Positions 8,887-21,079 of a DNA stretch of 64,000 nucleotides are shown in pieces (the first letter of the stretch is position 1; every line of letters starts with the position of its first letter). Under the pieces are notes generated by a model. That model searched no databases, was not told where the DNA came from, and saw only the letters and a program-made list of their open reading frames with translations. The stretch lies in contig QZCP01000401.1 of NCBI GenBank assembly GCA_003956705.1, positions 1 through 64,000 on the forward strand, in the 5' to 3' direction. A program made the translations under genes and the position numbers. The stretch comes from Brevipalpus yothersi. Taxonomy: Eukaryota > Arthropoda > Arachnida > Trombidiformes > Tenuipalpidae.

Positions 8887-11529
8887 ATGGACAATATGAG
8901 TGATTTTTACGATACCAATCAAGATCGAATGTTAATTGATGCATTAGATCTAATCGAAGAGGAAGAGGAAAGCAAAAGAATTGCTGTTGAAAAAATTGAG
9001 ATGGATTTATTTAACATGGCAAGAGATTTCGATCTTTTTCATGCTTCAAACCAAAGTCAATCTGAAGTGATTGATAATCAGAATGGTACTTTGGCTTCAT
9101 CACCTGAATTCATCTTTATCTGCTCCGAAAAAATTTGCTGGATCAGTCCACAATCGAAAGATGGAGATACTCCAATAGCATTGCCATGGTATGATTCGTT
9201 ATCAGATGAAATGCTCAAACAAAGATGCTCATCACACGAGATAATGTCAGGAGATAAGTTTCAAGTTGACCATGACTCAGATAAAGCCGAACAAAGATAT
9301 TGGTGTTATGATGATCCTAATGAAGGTGATTTTGGATCGAATTCTTTCATCACACCGAATGAGGTGACCACAACAGCAGCATCAAATCAGGATAAAAAAG
9401 AAGATACATTGATACCAATTTATGTTGATTTGAATAGTATGACCCAAAGCGAGCTAAATTTGTACGCCATCGGACATACAAGCTGGAGCTATGGTGGTTT
9501 CTCTTCAGAAGATCTCAAAGTGAATAAACAATCAGCACTCGAAAATGAGGTCTCATCAGCATCCACTTTAATGGATATTTCTAGAAATCACCTTAATATG
9601 GACAGCTCAACGTTTGGACACGAGGTAACGGTAATCTCATCGACATCAGATTCTGTGAAAGAGCTGAAAGATGAAGGAGCTGCATCAGCACAGAATTCAA
9701 ATGGTCGAATGGAGTTTCTGGAATCGATATCAATTCGAGAGCCGGAAAATTTACAACTTTTTGTGGAAAATTCATCTGGTCCACTATCAATGCCGTGTGC
9801 AAGAATAAAATGGCCAAGATCAATGTTATTTAGATGTACATCCTGTCCAGATCTGTATCGATCAGATGCAAGCTCGTTTGAACATGGTATGACGATGGAT
9901 AAAGAGTTAGACTCACTTTTGAAATGTTTACATCCATCTGGTAAATTATCTATCTCTTCAGCCTCACCTGAACACTTATTTGATAGTGTTGAACTCCCAG
10001 ACATCACTGGTGGAACCTCTTCACAAGTTGATCTTAAATGTGATGAAAAGATGGTGGCGGAAGAGAGTACATTGAATCAATATCATCAAGATCAAAACAA
10101 ATTTCAGAAAGGAGAATATCTGAAATCATTGATTATTGAAAATATATCCAGTCCAGAAGATAACTCAGGTTTACAGAAAGAAAAGAATGCTTCGAATAGA
10201 GAAAGAAATTCAAGTAATGGTAAAGACATGGAAACGTTGAGAAAAGCGAGAGAAACAGTAAACATGGAGATTAATTTTTCAAATGTTACTGATTTGACAC
10301 AACAGCTTCGCAAATTCAATTCTTTAAAGTATATTTTGGATGAAAAATTTGGTAAAACAGATGATGGAGGAAGTGAGCCAAATTTAGATTCAAACAAGCT
10401 TGTCATAGATGAATCAGTGATTAATGAAACATTTAAGGAACCATTGACTGAAGTTAAACCGAGATCAAGACACAACTCTGATAAAAAGTCATCCAAACGT
10501 CGAAAGAAAACAATTTGGAAAGGGGATTTGGATCAAGATCGCTCACAGTCATTGAGGATGCAAGAAGAACTCGAAAAACGTCCAAAAAGATCTCGAGGTT
10601 CTGATTTAGATAAAAATCAAGCCTCATCTACTTCATTGTCAACAGCTCAAGGGTCAAGAAGAATTTCAAAAAGATCGGAAAGTTTTCATGAGGGACAATA
10701 TCCAGAAATATATGGATCAACTGAAAACAAGGGGAAAAACTCAAGTCAGGCGAAAGCTTCAAATGTTTCTGAGGGTCGAGACAATCAGAAAAAGTTGACG
10801 ATTAATCTCAAACGTAAATCTGCAGTTTTTCTGAACAGAAATCTAACAAAGAAGAGGAAATTGGAACATGATGTTCGAGACGAACCATCTTCGAATTTAG
10901 ATGATCCGCAGCCTTCGACTTCAAGACAAAATTTGGCTCCACAGACACCGAGACATATTGCCCTTGAGAAGAAGAGGAAGATGGAAATTGATTCGATTCT
11001 GGATTTGAGTGACATGAAACGCAAGCAATACATAAACTTTTGGTTATTACAATGTAAAGAAACAAGAGACATTGAGGATATCAAAAGAATGAGCCGCGAA
11101 AGAGTTATCCCGAACTTTCACATTTTGCCAGACGCTGAAACAATTTTATGTCTGACTCTGCAACTATTAGAAGGAAAGAAACTTCAATTGAGTGAGATAG
11201 TTGTCAAATTTCTCACCATTCCGAGAAATTTAATGACTCACGGAGATTTTTCATACTGTCCGTTTTGTTACTCAAGGTTTTCATCGCAGGTAACATTATT
11301 TGGTCATTTCAAAAAAATTCATTGGGCCAATCCAAACAGATGCATCTGTGGTCATTATTTCGGCAAACAAAACATACAAACACGACTCAAGCATTATCAA
11401 AAGTGCAGTCTTCGTATAGATGGAATGATTGGTGAGAAATGGGAAAAAGAACTCGAAATGATACTGAAAAAACTTCGCACTCTGGCCTTTAACTCGTATG
11501 CAAATTCATCAGTAATAACACCAAAATGA
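8887..11529 (+). CDS. 880-residue nuclear-type protein with C-terminal tandem zinc finger
   Basis: Single open frame. The first ATG is followed by a second at 8896. The N-terminus is acidic (a Glu-run near residues 22-28). The long middle is Ser/Asp/Glu-rich and looks disordered. Residues 530-680 are basic with several nuclear-localisation-like clusters (KKSSKRRKKT, RPKRSRG, KKRKLE). The last 170 residues form a folded module: a Trp-containing helix, a Leu-Leu-Glu-Gly helix, a C2H2 finger (YCPFCYSRF...H-x4-H) and a CxC finger (CICG...H-x3-C). That module is shared with the ORF at 7457-7999. It could be a gag-like protein of the adjacent element, a related partial element, or a lineage-specific host DNA-binding protein. 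I do not recognise a named family. AATAAA lies 254 bp past the stop. Confidence 0.7.
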   Translation: MDNMSDFYDTNQDRMLIDALDLIEEEEESKRIAVEKIEMDLFNMARDFDLFHASNQSQSEVIDNQNGTLASSPEFIFICSEKICWISPQSKDGDTPIALPWYDSLSDEMLKQRCSSHEIMSGDKFQVDHDSDKAEQRYWCYDDPNEGDFGSNSFITPNEVTTTAASNQDKKEDTLIPIYVDLNSMTQSELNLYAIGHTSWSYGGFSSEDLKVNKQSALENEVSSASTLMDISRNHLNMDSSTFGHEVTVISSTSDSVKELKDEGAASAQNSNGRMEFLESISIREPENLQLFVENSSGPLSMPCARIKWPRSMLFRCTSCPDLYRSDASSFEHGMTMDKELDSLLKCLHPSGKLSISSASPEHLFDSVELPDITGGTSSQVDLKCDEKMVAEESTLNQYHQDQNKFQKGEYLKSLIIENISSPEDNSGLQKEKNASNRERNSSNGKDMETLRKARETVNMEINFSNVTDLTQQLRKFNSLKYILDEKFGKTDDGGSEPNLDSNKLVIDESVINETFKEPLTEVKPRSRHNSDKKSSKRRKKTIWKGDLDQDRSQSLRMQEELEKRPKRSRGSDLDKNQASSTSLSTAQGSRRISKRSESFHEGQYPEIYGSTENKGKNSSQAKASNVSEGRDNQKKLTINLKRKSAVFLNRNLTKKRKLEHDVRDEPSSNLDDPQPSTSRQNLAPQTPRHIALEKKRKMEIDSILDLSDMKRKQYINFWLLQCKETRDIEDIKRMSRERVIPNFHILPDAETILCLTLQLLEGKKLQLSEIVVKFLTIPRNLMTHGDFSYCPFCYSRFSSQVTLFGHFKKIHWANPNRCICGHYFGKQNIQTRLKHYQKCSLRIDGMIGEKWEKELEMILKKLRTLAFNSYANSSVITPK

Positions 11530-11782
11530 TTTTGATGATTTTTTCATATATATAACTTTTCTTTCATATTTTGATAAGTTTCTAAAATCTGGATAAATGT
11601 CACCGAAATTTTCACTTTTCTCTCTTTAAACTGGACTAATTATATCTTAATCAATATTATTATATATATTATCTTTTCTTCTTTTTTTCTATACATAGCT
11701 ATGTGATAGGAGAGACCAGAAAGTCAATTTACTACACATAGGCTAAACTTTTATACAAACTATAACCTTTTCCTTAATTTTC

Positions 11783-11788
11783 AATAAA
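11783..11788 (+). terminator. Poly(A) signal AATAAA
   Basis: First AATAAA downstream of the 880-residue ORF, followed by T-rich sequence. Confidence 0.45.
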
Positions 11789-11952
11789 TTATTCCTTCTT
11801 CCTTCTTTCATTAGTTTTTCTTCTCTTCTCTCTCATCCTCTCTCCCTTCTCCTCCCCCCTTCGTCACCTACATCTTCACTTTATGCCTATCCTCTCAATT
11901 CTGATTATTTGGCTGCCCATATGAGGTGAGAGAGAAAGAATATTTCCATTGG

Positions 11953-11985
<33 letters not shown>

Positions 11986-12220
11986 TGCAATGTCTGTTTT
12001 CATTTGTGAAGTGAAGTCATCCTCATCAGAAATCAAAGAGAAGGAGAGAGAGAGAATCAAGTGCAACTATTGCTTTCCCTCTCTCTCTCTCTTTATCATC
12101 ATCCCCTGTCCATTTCTCAGAGAGATCTTTTTTCATCACCAAAGCGCATTCACTTTTCTATTCCATAAGCTTTATTGGGCTTTGTAGCTGAGGGAGCAAC
12201 ATACTCATGGACTTTTGCGA

Positions 12221-12253
<33 letters not shown>

Positions 12254-13695
12254 AGCAATTTAGGATGGACTGGCGTAAAAGAAGTTCACCATTTGAAATA
12301 TTATCCGCCAGAGGAAAGTAATCGATAAAAACTAACGATAAATCGATTGCTATTCATTTTGTGCCCAGTTTCAATCACAACTTACAGGCATTTTCATTCG
12401 CTTTCTTCTTTTTTTCTCTCTATGCTTAAACCTCTTCCTCTTTCTCTCTACTCTAGACTTAAACCTATGGACTTTACACATGGCTCAAAATGCTTCGAAA
12501 ATAGCCAACTGAACGTAACGCGATATTCGCGAAAAAAAGGATCAAACCGATAAGATTCAATCAATGTTGATCAATCGGAATTTGTTCATTATACAAAGCA
12601 GTTGGAAAAAACCATGAGAATGCTCCAACTTATCAACCTATCAACTGGATTGCTTCCACAACTTTTCCACTATAACTTTCAATCAATATTGTATTCTTTA
12701 TTATCGAGGGAAAAAAGCAAGCCAAACCAAACAAGCTTCACCAGTAAGCCTTATTATGGGCTGAAAAGGGTACAGTTCAAAATTATGGTTGATTGAAAAA
12801 ATAATGAGACTTCAAGAAGAGATGAGCTTTCGAGATTGTGAATGCATAATAAATATAATTGAAAATTGCAAGGAAAATGAAGAGTAAAGTCTGTGGAAGT
12901 GGAAGAATATGGAAAGATTACGCCACTCTACACCTCGAACTGGTAGAACTTGTGATGAGAAGGAAATGCAAATACACTTGTTCTGTTGCTTTCTCTCTCT
13001 CTCCCTCCCTCTCTTTCTTTCTCTCTTACAAGCTCCACACTTGCACACTCAAACAGGCCAAACTAATCAATCCAAGTAATAATCGTCCTTCCATTGCTAA
13101 TCAGATTGTGTATTCATGTCCAACAGTCGATTTTGTTCGCTCTCCTGTTTTCGGTGATCAGAAGAAAATGTTTTTCATCATCATGCTCGATAGTTGAGTA
13201 AATATTCACGTTCATCACATCATCAGTTTCAGCTTTCGACATTCGATTTTCCAGCTCGCACAATTCAACATGAAATGAGTACAAAACAGTGCCCAGACCG
13301 AAAGAGGTCAAAATCAGAACCCAAGAAAAGAGGCAAAAAAAGAGATTGGATTCAAATTAAGGGTTAATCAGTGATTTGCATGCTAATCACAATCATGTGG
13401 AAGTATGAGAAACTAATGATGCAATCGTACTACAGAGAGAGAAAATATTTGAATCACTTGACGTACCTCTCTTTCTCCAAGCCAAGTGATGATCATAATG
13501 CACCCAATGATGATGGGGACATGTTGCCACGAATCAAAATTGTTATCTCCTCTTTCAATAGCTAAATTCTCACTTCATCTTTCTTTCCATTTCCTCTTAT
13601 CTTCATCTTCCTCATCTTTTGTCAGCATCCATTCTCATCTTTTGTCTTTCTTTCTCTCTTTCCCCCTTCTTTTGCACATTTTCTCACTGTTTGTT

Positions 13696-13750
<55 letters not shown>

Positions 13751-16700
13751 NTCGTGATGAAGAAAGAGAGCAGCATATATAAACCAGGATTGCATCTTTC
13801 TCTCTCTCTCTCTCACTCTTTTTCCTTAATCATCATCTTATTTCTCAGCCATGATATTGGATATAGTCTATATTCCTTTCACCAAGATTGGTTTACATGC
13901 AGGGAATCAAATTCCGAGCAAAGCAAGCTAAATTGACTCCCGTATATATATATGAATGTTAGACTTTCTTTTTCTTTCTCTCCCTCTCTGTGTACTTGTA
14001 TTCCCAAAAACTTTCATCATCATCACCTCTGGATGATCAATCCGCAGCATCCCAGAGGGAAGAAAAAAGGCTCCACTTTCAGTCCACAGTTTGCAATCTT
14101 TTACATTCACACATACACACATATATATTTATGTATATACTGGAATGCTGAAGAGTCTGGTAAGACTATCACTTAATCTTCATCACCCACACTTGTGTGA
14201 CACGCTGAATTCATCTTGGATCAAGCATAAATCGGAGACAATAATTAAAGATTTGGAGTGATACTTTCGTGGGATAGTTCATGCAAATTTTCTACTGGAT
14301 GTAGACAGTCTCAATGAATTCTTGTCAGCTTTTCATGATCATTTTTGACTATTTGAATTACCGGAAGTTGAAATCTTGTCTATTCTTGGATTATAAATCT
14401 GGTGAGAAAGATTCCTGGTTTGATTCCTCTCTCTGGATGAGAATTTGGAAAACTATAGGATTTATTCACTATTTCAAGGGAATTTTCCTGAACTCAATAA
14501 GAAGAAGTAATGACGATTATCTATGGAAGTGAATTTTTGATACTGTATTTGAAGATTTTTCACTATTTCGGATGAACTTTTGTCCACATTATCATAAACA
14601 TGAGGGTAAATATCAAATTTATTCTTGAATTTAGTACCTTCAGTTGCCCCTATCTTGAGTTTCAAATTATTGATCAATCTTCCTTTTCTTTTGAAAAACA
14701 TAGTAGAGGTGTATACTGGAGAAATTCAAATTCATTCGATTCTGTGAAGTAGACATGCATAAGGGATGGATTGTCTCAACGAACAAGGGAGAAAGAGAGA
14801 GAACACCATGAATGGAAAGAAGAAAATGTTACCCAAAAGAAACCAGATAGATTTCAAGTGAATATCATGTATTATTCATCTCTGGCTTCTATTAGTGTGT
14901 ATCCAAGTCTGATTTGATGACACACACAAACACTGAGCAAGAGAAACCTTGTGAATTGGTGAGAATTTTCATTGGTTTTCAGAGAGATTGAAGCTCGAAG
15001 CTGGTTGTGTGTATCGAAAAAATAGTGATCAATACCTTTTGGAGACACAATAATCCAATGGAATAAATAATATCCATGTATAGGCACATGTAGAGGAATT
15101 TGGACACACAAAATGGAGATATGTGTACACCCACATTCAGTTTTTTAACATTTTGAAAAATTTTTGAAATTTTAAAAAACCTTCCAAACACTCCTGAAAT
15201 CTTGAAATTTTTCAAACCTCATCAAAATGAAACACTCTCTACACTTGTATTGTGTAAACTGATCATGAATTGTAGAGGATTCTCTCTTTAAAAAGGAGGG
15301 AAAAATTTGAAAGGGGAACAGCAAAGAGTAAAAAGAGAGAGAAAGAGAGAGAGAGAGAGAGAGTCTCTCCCATTTCGAGTGAGCCAGTTTGATTCAAAAT
15401 TTGATCTCACTTTAAAAGTTTCACTGAAAATCTTGCACATTTCGCGCATCTTTTGCCCACATCAATTTCTTCCTCATCTTCTTCTCTCCCACTTTTTTTT
15501 TCTTCTCACTTTGGATTCCCATTTCCTTTGTGAAAGTTTTATTCACTTGTCCGTCAGCATCCAGTGTGTTAACATCCCCAGTTTCACATTCCTTAGTCGC
15601 CATTATCATTCGATACGGTCTTTTGTGTGGGAGTGTAGAGTGAAATTTTTTTTCATCATCTGAGAGCTTTTATCCATCCTTTTTCTTTGGGAAATAATGA
15701 TAATATTGGTATATCACTCAGCGAATGTGAATACTTCCTGATCATCATCTCTAGCGAGATCAGAGCCCCTTATGAATAACTCTGTTCACAGATAGGCTCT
15801 ATTCTCATGATTGTCAAGGTCTCTTTTCCTCTCCGTACGATGAGACTGGCCATCCTAGGAATGCCATCAATTGGGCCTCTCTCTCTCTCTCACACACACA
15901 CATACACCTCGATGACTTACGCATTTCCATAGTGTTATGGCCTCAGGTCATTCGCGTGGCTTTATACTTCTCATATGGCCTCTGCCTCGCGTCATTTTCA
16001 ACAGCATCCAGGAGCATCTGGACCAGTCTATGGGTGGTGGAGAGGAGGAAAATTTTTCAGTGAGAGAAAAGGTTCCACAAAATCTGGAAATATTTCATCT
16101 ATTTTATTTAAAAATTTGGTTTTAAAATTTGGAGTTTCATGTTTTTAAGTGATCATGAATCATTTGATAATTTTCAAAAATTTGGAAGATTTGATTTTTA
16201 TATCCGGTTCAACCGATTTGTGAACTGAGCAATAAACGGTGACATTTTTTGCGAAACTATGTCCTATCACACAGTGGAATTGGCTTTTTTTCTAATAGAT
16301 AAGAATCTGGAGAAATTCAATCATAGAATATCATAATCTGCCGATGAATACTGAGAGTCTAATAGAAGCAAAATGGTTTATCCTGTTCTCAGTGCAAGCA
16401 TTTCCTCTTCTTTTCCCATTCCTTTAGATGACTTACTCATTAAGTTTGCTTCTCTCTCTCTCTCTCTCTTTCTTTTCAGCTTTCATCGTTCACTCATGAG
16501 CTTTACTTTACATTACTTTCTCTTGGCAAACATTAGCGAATCAGCGGAACAATGTGGAGAGAGAAGGATGATCAATAATTTACAATTTTCCAATCAATAG
16601 TATGAGCCCAAAGGCCGCTTGAAATGGGAACAAAGAGAGAAAGTGAACACACACAAAATAGAGTACAATAAGGTGTACAGCTTGTGGGTGGCGGGGGAGT

Positions 16701-18889
16701 TGGAGGAGGAGGTTTCGAGCGAGTGCTGATGGAGGATGAAAAGTGAACCGAATGGTCAGAGAGAGAGGAATAAAATTAAAGAGACTAGAGAAACAGAGTA
16801 TGTGGAGATTCGCTTGGAAAAGCGAACTGTTTGGCCATTTTGAATCGTGAATCTCATGACTTAACCGTCAAAATTGAACAGATCGATTTTTCCATCTCTT
16901 TTTCTCTCTCTCTTTTCACCCAAACTGCTGTTCTTCCTCTTCATTTCCTTGCTTCCTCGATGGCCCCTTGCTTCTGTCCACTTTTGCCAGTTTCCCTGGC
17001 CGATTATCGTAAATTATTATGGTGGCCCTTTTTCCATATCTCATATAGCCAGAAAAGGAAAAAAGAGCTCTTCTCTCTCTCCATTTTCTACTCTTTTCCA
17101 CTCTTTTCCATTCTCTCTAAACGAGGAACAACAGGAGTTGTACACTGACAATTGTGGCTGAATGGTCAAGCGAGCTTATGGATAGATCCATTTTAAGCTA
17201 AATATTAGTCTGGAAATCATCACGAAAAATATATGGTAATCAAAGGAATTGTTTACTCGCAATCGGCCCATTTCGTGTTACAACAATTTGGAAATAGCTG
17301 GCTAGAAGAGAGAAAATAGAGATAATAGCTTGGAATATAAATCACATGTAATATTTGAGAGATGGTGAGATAAATCGAGAATATATAAAAAAAAACTTGG
17401 TGAAAGAGGAAGAAAAAGAGAGCCTTTTGAAAAATCGAAAATAAAAGGGAAAAGTTTTCTTTCTTGAATCAGAGTAGTGTTGGAAGTTGGTGCGAACAAG
17501 TGTGTTTGAAAAAATTCAAACACCACTCGAAAAAATTAATTTTCATCAAGAACTTTATTAGCGAATGGATGTATATATTGTTTGAGAGGAAAATATTTCT
17601 TTTGATATCATTTCTTTCCAATCATCATTTGTTTCAAGTAACCATGATCATCTTACTTTTTTCTGAGAAAAAAACACTATTGATTTGATCAGATTGACCA
17701 AAAACAACAATGAAAATTAGGTTTGCTCAGTATATCATGTTTCCAAATTGATTTGTTGGAAATACAGCATGCATTTATTATGTTACTTCATCATCTGAGT
17801 AATGAGTAACTATATTTGTTGTTGGCAAATTTGTTCTCAAAGCTTCTTTCATATCCATTCTTATCTTCTTCTTCTTCTTCCTTCGTCAATGCAAAACTTC
17901 CTCATCATTTTTTGTTCTATCCATCCATCGCCTATCTTTTCTATGGTCAATATATGTACACACACACACATATATTCATTCGTATCGAAATTTTGCTGAT
18001 AAATCTTGGATAGTCTTTACATTGCACTTTTTGATCACTTCAGTTCAATGACTGTCACGCAAGCAAAGAAGAAAGCTATCCGAAAGAGAGAGAGAGATGA
18101 AGAAAATTATATTTTGATCGAATGTTTATCGGAAAAAATTGATGCTCATCCTATTGGAATGTCAATGTAACGATACAAATGGAAATTGAATGATGGTCAT
18201 CCAAAACATTCAGTTTGAAGATGAGTGTGAGATGTGTATGTGTATGTGAGTGTGTGAGTGTGAAATAAATGGGAAATGAACGAAAACCCTAACCGAAGAT
18301 GGCTTGCTGGATGGCATGATTATGTGTGATTCTTTCAGCAAGTTTGCTCTATGTAGCTTGCACATTAGCGAAAAAAAGTTGCAACCATTGATAATGATAG
18401 CAAAAATGGTTATCATCAGAACTGAAGAGTCGCAACTTTTTCTATGGTGATGTGTTGTGGATGTAAGGAAGGGAGAGAGAGAGAAAGAGAGAAAGAGAGA
18501 AAGAGAGAGGATTCATCTGGCTCATTCTTACTCATTTGCCTTTGATGAAGAGTGCATTAGCTGAAGGGATAAGTTGATTTGCTTGTTAGAAGCTCTCTTT
18601 CTCTTCTCTATTCGCTTTGGTCAGTTTTTTAGCATCACCAGTGAAGTGAACGCCTCGATTCTCACTGTTCACTCAGCGTTTCACAGCGAAAGAAGACCAT
18701 CAATTTTGATACCACACACACACACTCACACATACATACTTACATATCAACACACCAAAAAAAGATAAATGCATGTTGAAGCTGTATGCTGCATCTTTCT
18801 CCACCTCGATTCTTGATCAAGTATCTCCACCCTCAGAATAAAACTTTGCATCATCGAATATTCTCTCTTTACAATGGAGCAATGTAACT
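11789..18889. other. Gene desert with GA/CT tracts
   Basis: Roughly 7 kb with no ORF that resembles a protein; all frames are short or low-complexity. It holds CT tracts (11955-11983, 13698-13750, 13798-13814), GA tracts (12226-12252, 15343-15363, about 18473-18508), short CA runs (15891-15901, 18713-18725), and four copies of CAGCATCC (13623, 14045, 15555, 16002). An AT-rich block at 15130-15220 repeats short ATTTTTGAAA-like units. No RNA gene was found. Confidence 0.65.
13698..13751. repeat. (CT)n microsatellite ending in an ambiguous base
   Basis: About 53 bp of CT repeat followed by a single N at 13751. That suggests the assembler could not size the tract. Confidence 0.95.
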
Positions 18890-19156
18890 ATGGACACGAA
18901 GGTGCGTTCCGATGTTTTGAGGGTTTTAGGGAAGCGCTTTCAGAGCATATTTCTTTCAAAAAAATATGAATCAGTTAAAATCGAAAATGATGTTTCAAAT
19001 TGTTCTAATGTTCTAATCCCGACGAAATTATCGAATTTTCAAAGTTCGAAACACTTTTTCGCGATCAAAAAACGGCTCCACTCTGCTCTCTACCGGAATT
19101 TGCTTCAACTATATTGGAAAAACTTTTTCAAAACAAATGCTCAGTGTAGCAGTTAA
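18890..19156 (+). CDS. Unidentified 88-codon ORF upstream of NSE1
   Basis: ATG in a strong context (A at -3, G at +4). The product is Lys/Ser/Phe-rich with no low-complexity run, but matches no family I recognise. It ends 157 bp before the NSE1 start on the same strand. It may be an upstream ORF, a short gene or chance. Confidence 0.2.
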   Translation: MDTKVRSDVLRVLGKRFQSIFLSKKYESVKIENDVSNCSNVLIPTKLSNFQSSKHFFAIKKRLHSALYRNLLQLYWKNFFKTNAQCSS

Positions 19157-19312
19157 CTTAATAAAATCAAATCAATTTGAACACACATTTTGAAGCACGT
19201 TGATTGTCTTTCATGGTGATTCATGAAATTGATTCACAGAAATTAATTCTAGGTTAATTTGTTTCAGAAGTGTTCGCATTTGATTGACAGTGCTTGGTGT
19301 GTGACAATAAAG

Positions 19313-20117
19313 ATGGAAGAAATCGCTTTGGAAGAAGATCATCAAGCTTTACTTCAATTGTTTATGAAAGTAAAGGCGGCAACATGTCAAGAGATTTTCG
19401 ATTGGGCAACTAAATTGGAATTGAGTAAGAAATTATTGTGAATATTTCGATTCAGTTCATTGTTTTTGTTATGTTTATTGATTTGAATATCTTCCCTCTT
19501 CAATTCTTCCTCTTTCTCTCTTCTCTCTGATCGCAGTCAATGGATGGGGTGATTTAGAGGATAAGATTGTTACTATCAATCGAGTTATTCGAACTTTTCG
19601 GCAACAAATACAAAAATGTGCTGATGAAGAAACGGAACAAGATCATTACGTTTTTTTCAATATGACCGATAATGAGATCGCTCGCATGGCTATACTGTTT
19701 GGCAAGCCACAGCTTGAATTTTTCAAGAAATTGATCGAAAAAATTGTTATCTCTTCCAGTGGATACGTCGACAAAGATTATGTGATGGAAGAGTGTCGGA
19801 CAGAATTGGAAGAGCTGAATATTAAAATTGGTTTAACAGAAGCTATTGAGCTCATTCAAAAGTGGATTGAGCTCAAATTTTTCTCTGATAATTCTAGTGG
19901 AAAAAGAATATGTCTCGGTGTGAGCAGTCTAACGGAACTCTCGCCATACTTGAAACAATACTATCCTCACAATGTTACCTCATGTGAATTATGTAAATTC
20001 ATTTGCCTCCAGGGTATTGAGTGTACTCATTTGAATGTCAAACTTCACAATCGTTGTGCCAAAAAGTATTTCGATTCTTTTAAAGACTGCCCTTTGTGCC
20101 GTAAAAAAGTGAAATAG
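19313..20117 (+). CDS. nsmce1: NSE1, SMC5/6 complex non-structural subunit
   Basis: NSE1 pairs with NSE3 and NSE4 in the nuclear SMC5/6 complex, which acts in recombination repair; its variant RING is linked to ubiquitin-ligase activity. Two exons, 19313-19424 and 19537-20117, join in phase across a short intron (GTAAG...GATCGCAG). The protein is 230 residues, near the family size. The N-terminal part fits the family's winged helices. The last 45 residues are the RING-like domain: C187, C190, C200, H208, C211, C222, C225, including the family's CAKKYF and CPLC segments. The fourth cysteine of the usual pattern is replaced (C-T-H-L where human has C-E-T-C), with H202 next to the lost position. 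I chose ATG 19313 for its strong context (aagATGG), although the frame is open slightly further upstream. Confidence 0.9.
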
Positions 20118-20182
20118 TCAAGCATCTCTCTCATTGATGATGCCATTTCGTTTTGTTTATTTTCATTTTTCACATGTTCAAT

Positions 20183-20188
20183 AATAAA
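20183..20188 (+). terminator. Poly(A) signal of NSE1
   Basis: AATAAA 66 bp after the NSE1 stop codon, in T-rich sequence. Confidence 0.6.
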
Positions 20189-20189
20189 C

Positions 20190-21079
20190 TTGCCGAAAAG
20201 GCAATGCAAGTATGAAAGCTTTATAAAAAAAGATTCTCTGTCAACAGAAACTGGCAATTTAAGATTCTTTTTTTTTCGTTTCTCTTATCGCTTGATAGAA
20301 AAAGAAGAATTTCCGTTGGAGAACAAAATGGGTTGCAAAATCTGAGGCTAATAGCTCATGAGGATGAGCTAGAGGATGAATCAGTTGAGCCCTCGGACTA
20401 CACACTACTCTCCCTCAGAGTGGCTAGTAGTAGTTGTGAGAATTGATTTTCATCGTGGTATGGCTGCCGGAGAGAGAGGAGGAGACATCTCAAAGAGCTC
20501 TTCGTAAAAAGTGGATCAAATCCAGTAGATCTCTCCTGTAGACTGTCACGTTAACTGTTGTCAGCTTCAAGCTGACTCCAGGACAAGAGCATTTTTTTTA
20601 TTCAGGACAGACAAATTGTGGAAGTTTTCTAGTGTCATCCAAAATATCGACCAAAAGAAGAAGCACGGTCCTTCAACTGGCACATGTGTTTATCATCCTA
20701 TTTCGATGTATTTCGGGCTTTGAGCTACTAGAAAATATTTCATCTTCATCATCATCATCATCGATAAAAGCCATGAGTCTCCCCCCGCTTTTGCCGGCTC
20801 GTTCTTCCCGGAGACTCTTTTCGCATAAAAATTTGACTCCTGCCACTTGCGCAGCCAACTAGTCACACTGTGTGATGATTACCTCGACTGATTTACTTGA
20901 CTATTTCTTATAAATTACCTAGAGAAAAATTTATCACCATAAGTAATCATCGAGAAGTCCGGTCGATCATCACACGCATCCAACAAAACGTTTTTTTAAG
21001 GCTTAGAGTCGAGGTCGACACAAAGTTTCACCTCGGAAACAAAGTTTCTTATCAAATTAACCAAATTGATCTGTGATCT
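20190..21079. other. Convergent intergenic region rich in inverted repeats
   Basis: Between the 3' ends of NSE1 (plus) and ataxin-2 (minus). It contains perfect inverted repeats: 20353-20370 (7 bp arms), 20560-20576 (7 bp arms, 3 nt loop), 20775-20782 with 20810-20817 (8 bp), 20870-20879 with 20966-20975 (10 bp) and 20874-20882 with 20943-20951 (9 bp). The palindrome TCACACTGTGTGA is at 20863-20875. A 10-bp direct repeat ACAAAGTTTC lies at 21020 and 21039. Part of this is probably the ataxin-2 3' UTR, since TTTATT at 20597-20602 reads AATAAA on the minus strand. No known RNA family is recognised. Confidence 0.5.
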
